A stretch of DNA of 10,405 nt from Limisphaerales bacterium (lineage in GTDB: Bacteria > Verrucomicrobiota > Verrucomicrobiia > Limisphaerales > UBA11358), in NCBI GenBank assembly GCA_027451565.1, contig DAIDJC010000100.1, positions 1 to 10,405 on the forward strand. Reading direction: 5' to 3'. The notes under the pieces were generated by a model. The model had not been told where the DNA came from and did no database searches. It saw only the letters and a program-made list of their open reading frames with translations. Numbering within the stretch: position 1 is the first letter of the stretch; every line of letters begins with the position of its first letter. Both the position numbers and the translations under genes were made by a program. Shown here piece after piece: positions 7,724-10,405 of this stretch.

Positions 7724-7737
7724 ACCAAAAATCCAAA

Positions 7738-10405
7738 ATGAATCGCATCTACCAAGGCCGCGTCAGCAATGTGAAAATTCCTGATGGCAAAGACGAACAG
7801 AACAATACCAAATGGAAGCCGCTCGAAAACTGGCCTGAAAAACTCTGGCAGCACCACGAACTTTTTCAGGACGCAGTTAATTACTACATCGTCGCACTGG
7901 CGTCGCTGGGGTCATCGCCCGAAAGCAAATTGACTCGTTTGAGTGAACTCCTAAAACCTGTTTGGGAGAGATTTAACAAAAAGGGCCAACGTCGTCAGGG
8001 AATGCGCGATTCCTTGCAGCGAGCTTGGCAGTTGGAACAACCGCCAACTCTGGTCGAAGCGGTCGAGCGATTCCGTCAACCGTTGGTAAAGAATGAAGTC
8101 CGGGCGGAAGAAATGGAATTGGCTGGAGAGTCTTTGGCCGTTGACTTAGGTGGTGAGGGCTCAATTCAGCAGGGCGGAATCGAATACTGGCCCTACTTCT
8201 GTCAAAGTGGATTCAAACGAGGGGTGACGTTCCCTCGTGAGGCCGCGCAACTTGCCAAAGAAAAAGCAGTAAAGCAGGTTGCTCGGTTGGTATGGAACTA
8301 CAAAGCAGAAACTCATATTGTCCATATCCACCGCGCATTAAAACAGTCCCATTTTTGCAACGTGTCAGGAAGTGGAAAAGTTCTCATGGAAGATAGAGCG
8401 AGGGAAGTATTCAAAGACGCATTAAAGGAGTTGGAAGCCGCTGGTCACATCACCGCGAAACAGCATGAGTTATTCTCTGCCAAACTGGAAAGCAAAGTGC
8501 CTGAAGTGCCAGAGTATGCGGGTGGGAGCATCAACAAGGATGCACTAAAGGAGCGGTTTTACGGTTTTCTTATCTTCAAGTACCTCGCACCCGACATCGA
8601 AGGTTTACGAGTTCTGCGAAGCACCTATGATAAACCTGTTAAGAAGCAGGTGGGGAAAAAGAAATATCCCACCGAGAAAGAGAAACAGGAATCCAGGCTT
8701 GTTTCGCTTGGAGAAGATCCAATCAAAATGGTGCGTAATCGTTCAAGGATTGTTTTTCGCGCTTTCACGGCCCTACCGCTTTGGCGAAGCCAAATTTTGT
8801 CTGATGAACTCCACGAGAGATCGGCCTACTCTCATGATCTTATTGCTGGCGAGTCTCATCAGGTAGCTTGGAAAGAGTTCGATGTCGCCGCCTTTAAGGA
8901 AGCTTTGAAGGTCTATAACCAATTTCAGCAGAACGTGGAAAAACGCGAAGACAAGCTGAACGCGTTTGCCACGAAGCTGCTCATTATGGATGGTGAACGG
9001 GCAATGGAGGCTTACGCCAGCGAGATGGACAAGGTATTGCGAGAACGTCTCGAAAAAATATGGCGGGAGAGCAAAGGCAAACCCAAGGCACCGACAAATG
9101 ATAGCGGCGAAGAAACCTCACTGCCCCAGTTCACTGGCGATGCCCGCATTGACCGCCTGCGCCAAATCATCAATGACGATCTTGCCGAAGAATACCGCCT
9201 CACCGACGGACGCAAGACCGCATACGGACTTCGCCGCCGCACCATGAAGGGATGGAGCGAAGTAAAACGGAAGTGGCAGAGTCATGTGAAATCCGGCGAG
9301 AAGTTTTCCGATGAAAAGCGACAGAAACTAAAAGACGTGCTGGATGAAATGCGCGGTGGTGAGAAGCGGGAGCAAGTTGGCTCTCACAAATTGTTTGAAG
9401 CTCTTCTCACTGATGACGCAGCCTGGAGCATCTGGCGTGAGCCAGATGAGAAACTTCAAGAGCAGATCAACAAAAATGAATGGGCTTCTGACCCGCTCGA
9501 AGCATTTCGAGAATACTGCGAAATCAGGGAAGCAATGGAAGAGGTCTCCGCCCGTCCGCTCAACTTCACGCCAGCGGATGCGCGCTATTCACGGCGTCTG
9601 TTTATGTTCACGGATGTGTGCAGCTTTGGGAAGAACAGCGGGGATTACAAACACGATACCAAGGAACTCGCGGTCACCGTCCCCGTGGCGATTCGTGACG
9701 CTGTGGGAAAGTTTGCCGTTCAACGTTGCCGTTTGGCGTATTCGGCGCCGCGTCTGTTGAGAGACCGTATTCGCGCAGAAGATGGTAGCTATGTTCAGGA
9801 CTGGACGCAGCCGATGATGAAAGCGCTGTTCGGCCACAGCGGCGATGCAGCCAATCCGCAGGATCTAAAGGACGCAGCGGTTCAGCTTATGCCGGATTAT
9901 GACGCCATAGGAAAACCTCGGGTGCTGCTAAACTTCCCATTGTCTTTAACGCCGAAGCCCTGCTGGGAGAAGGTCTATGAAAAACGGCAACAGAAAGGGC
10001 TGTTTGCCGTCCGATATAGCAAAAAGGACAAAAAGAAAGAGAAGCCCCTGAACGGAGGTATCTGGGAATCAAACTTGAGGACGTTTTGGGAGGGTGATAA
10101 CCCCAAGAAGCGAGACTTTCTTTGCTGGCCAGAAGACGACCGAAAGAAACCAGATTGGTCAAAGGGTGATTGGTGGGAAAAGCTTGCAAGTTTCCGCGTC
10201 TTGGCTGCCGACCTTGGAACACGACATGCCGCCAGCATCGCAATTATTGAGTGCAGCATGGAACAAAAAGGCACTGCCCGCTTCATCGGCAATGTGATAG
10301 GTAAAAACTGGTTCGCGCAATATCGTTCCGGGGCAATCCTTCGGTTGCCGGGAGAAAACGCCAAAGTGCTGCGTCTTGAAAGTCGGCTGGATAAGGATGG
10401 ACTCG
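7738..10405 (+). CDS. cas12b: Cas12b (C2c1), type V-B CRISPR effector nuclease, 3' end outside window
   Basis: RNA-guided DNA nuclease using crRNA plus tracrRNA and a single RuvC domain to cut both strands of target DNA. The frame from ATG 7738 is open to the window edge (889 full codons, no stop or frameshift). Stretches matching Cas12b as I remember it, especially the Opitutaceae protein: MNRIYQGRV at 1-9, LWQHHELFQDAVNYYIVAL at 36-54, RIVFRAFTALPLW at 337-349, WKEFDVAAFKEAL at 378-390, LTDGRKTAYGLRRRTMKGW at 488-506, YSRRLFMF at 617-624, YSAPRLLRD at 668-676 and WTQPMMKAL at 689-697. RuvC-I is AADLGTR with catalytic D825, followed by GKNWFAQYRSGAILRLPGEN. RuvC-II, Nuc and RuvC-III should lie downstream. 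D825 is far later than in Alicyclobacillus Cas12b (about 570), so the recognition lobe is enlarged. No Shine-Dalgarno precedes the ATG; the spacer from the previous gene is A-rich. Family is secure; activity cannot be judged from this half. Confidence 0.9.
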   Translation, partial: MNRIYQGRVSNVKIPDGKDEQNNTKWKPLENWPEKLWQHHELFQDAVNYYIVALASLGSSPESKLTRLSELLKPVWERFNKKGQRRQGMRDSLQRAWQLEQPPTLVEAVERFRQPLVKNEVRAEEMELAGESLAVDLGGEGSIQQGGIEYWPYFCQSGFKRGVTFPREAAQLAKEKAVKQVARLVWNYKAETHIVHIHRALKQSHFCNVSGSGKVLMEDRAREVFKDALKELEAAGHITAKQHELFSAKLESKVPEVPEYAGGSINKDALKERFYGFLIFKYLAPDIEGLRVLRSTYDKPVKKQVGKKKYPTEKEKQESRLVSLGEDPIKMVRNRSRIVFRAFTALPLWRSQILSDELHERSAYSHDLIAGESHQVAWKEFDVAAFKEALKVYNQFQQNVEKREDKLNAFATKLLIMDGERAMEAYASEMDKVLRERLEKIWRESKGKPKAPTNDSGEETSLPQFTGDARIDRLRQIINDDLAEEYRLTDGRKTAYGLRRRTMKGWSEVKRKWQSHVKSGEKFSDEKRQKLKDVLDEMRGGEKREQVGSHKLFEALLTDDAAWSIWREPDEKLQEQINKNEWASDPLEAFREYCEIREAMEEVSARPLNFTPADARYSRRLFMFTDVCSFGKNSGDYKHDTKELAVTVPVAIRDAVGKFAVQRCRLAYSAPRLLRDRIRAEDGSYVQDWTQPMMKALFGHSGDAANPQDLKDAAVQLMPDYDAIGKPRVLLNFPLSLTPKPCWEKVYEKRQQKGLFAVRYSKKDKKKEKPLNGGIWESNLRTFWEGDNPKKRDFLCWPEDDRKKPDWSKGDWWEKLASFRVLAADLGTRHAASIAIIECSMEQKGTARFIGNVIGKNWFAQYRSGAILRLPGENAKVLRLESRLDKDGL

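Noticed and set aside
7724..7737. A-rich spacer before cas12b as a separate promoter
   Set aside because: Only 14 bases long, with no room for -35 and -10 elements outside the upstream coding region and no convincing match inside it.
9887..10364. - strand open frames opposite the cas12b RuvC-I region
   Set aside because: Shadows of the cas12b frame; no ribosome site or motif supports them.

Overview
The window looks like a verrucomicrobial chromosome, probably Pedosphaera/Opitutus-like. This rests on the protein style of a fused SecDF followed by RecJ, a DUF1800/DUF1501 pair with a Tat signal, weak or absent Shine-Dalgarno sequences, and a Cas12b most like the Opitutaceae type as I remember it. 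The taxonomic call is inference; I could run no search. All intact genes lie on the + strand.

Left half, bases 1-6089, is ordinary chromosome. It holds the 3' end of a fused secDF export gene, then recJ (single-strand exonuclease; true start probably 1349, not an upstream TTG). Next comes a two-gene operon of a DUF1800 protein and a Tat-exported DUF1501 protein, 7 bases apart.

Bases 6090-6724 are a gene-free stretch that seems to mark the border of an accessory region. It opens with a long imperfect inverted repeat (6093-6166), carries a frameshifted remnant on the - strand that resembles an ISL3-family transposase (about 6415-6605), and ends with a possible promoter.

Right half, 6725-10405, is a two-gene cassette. 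The first gene encodes a 332-residue basic protein built almost only from seven tandem ~46-residue Myb/SANT-like helix-turn-helix units. Fourteen bases after its stop begins a large reading frame that runs off the window without a stop (at least 889 codons). I read it as Cas12b (C2c1), the effector of a type V-B CRISPR-Cas system, with the first RuvC aspartate at residue 825. No CRISPR array, cas1, cas2, cas4 or recognisable tracrRNA is visible; if present, they should lie to the right.

The main point of interest is the tight coupling of the helix-turn-helix array protein to cas12b. Such a partner is not a standard part of V-B loci as I know them. It could be a regulator of the CRISPR locus or a DNA-binding accessory factor.
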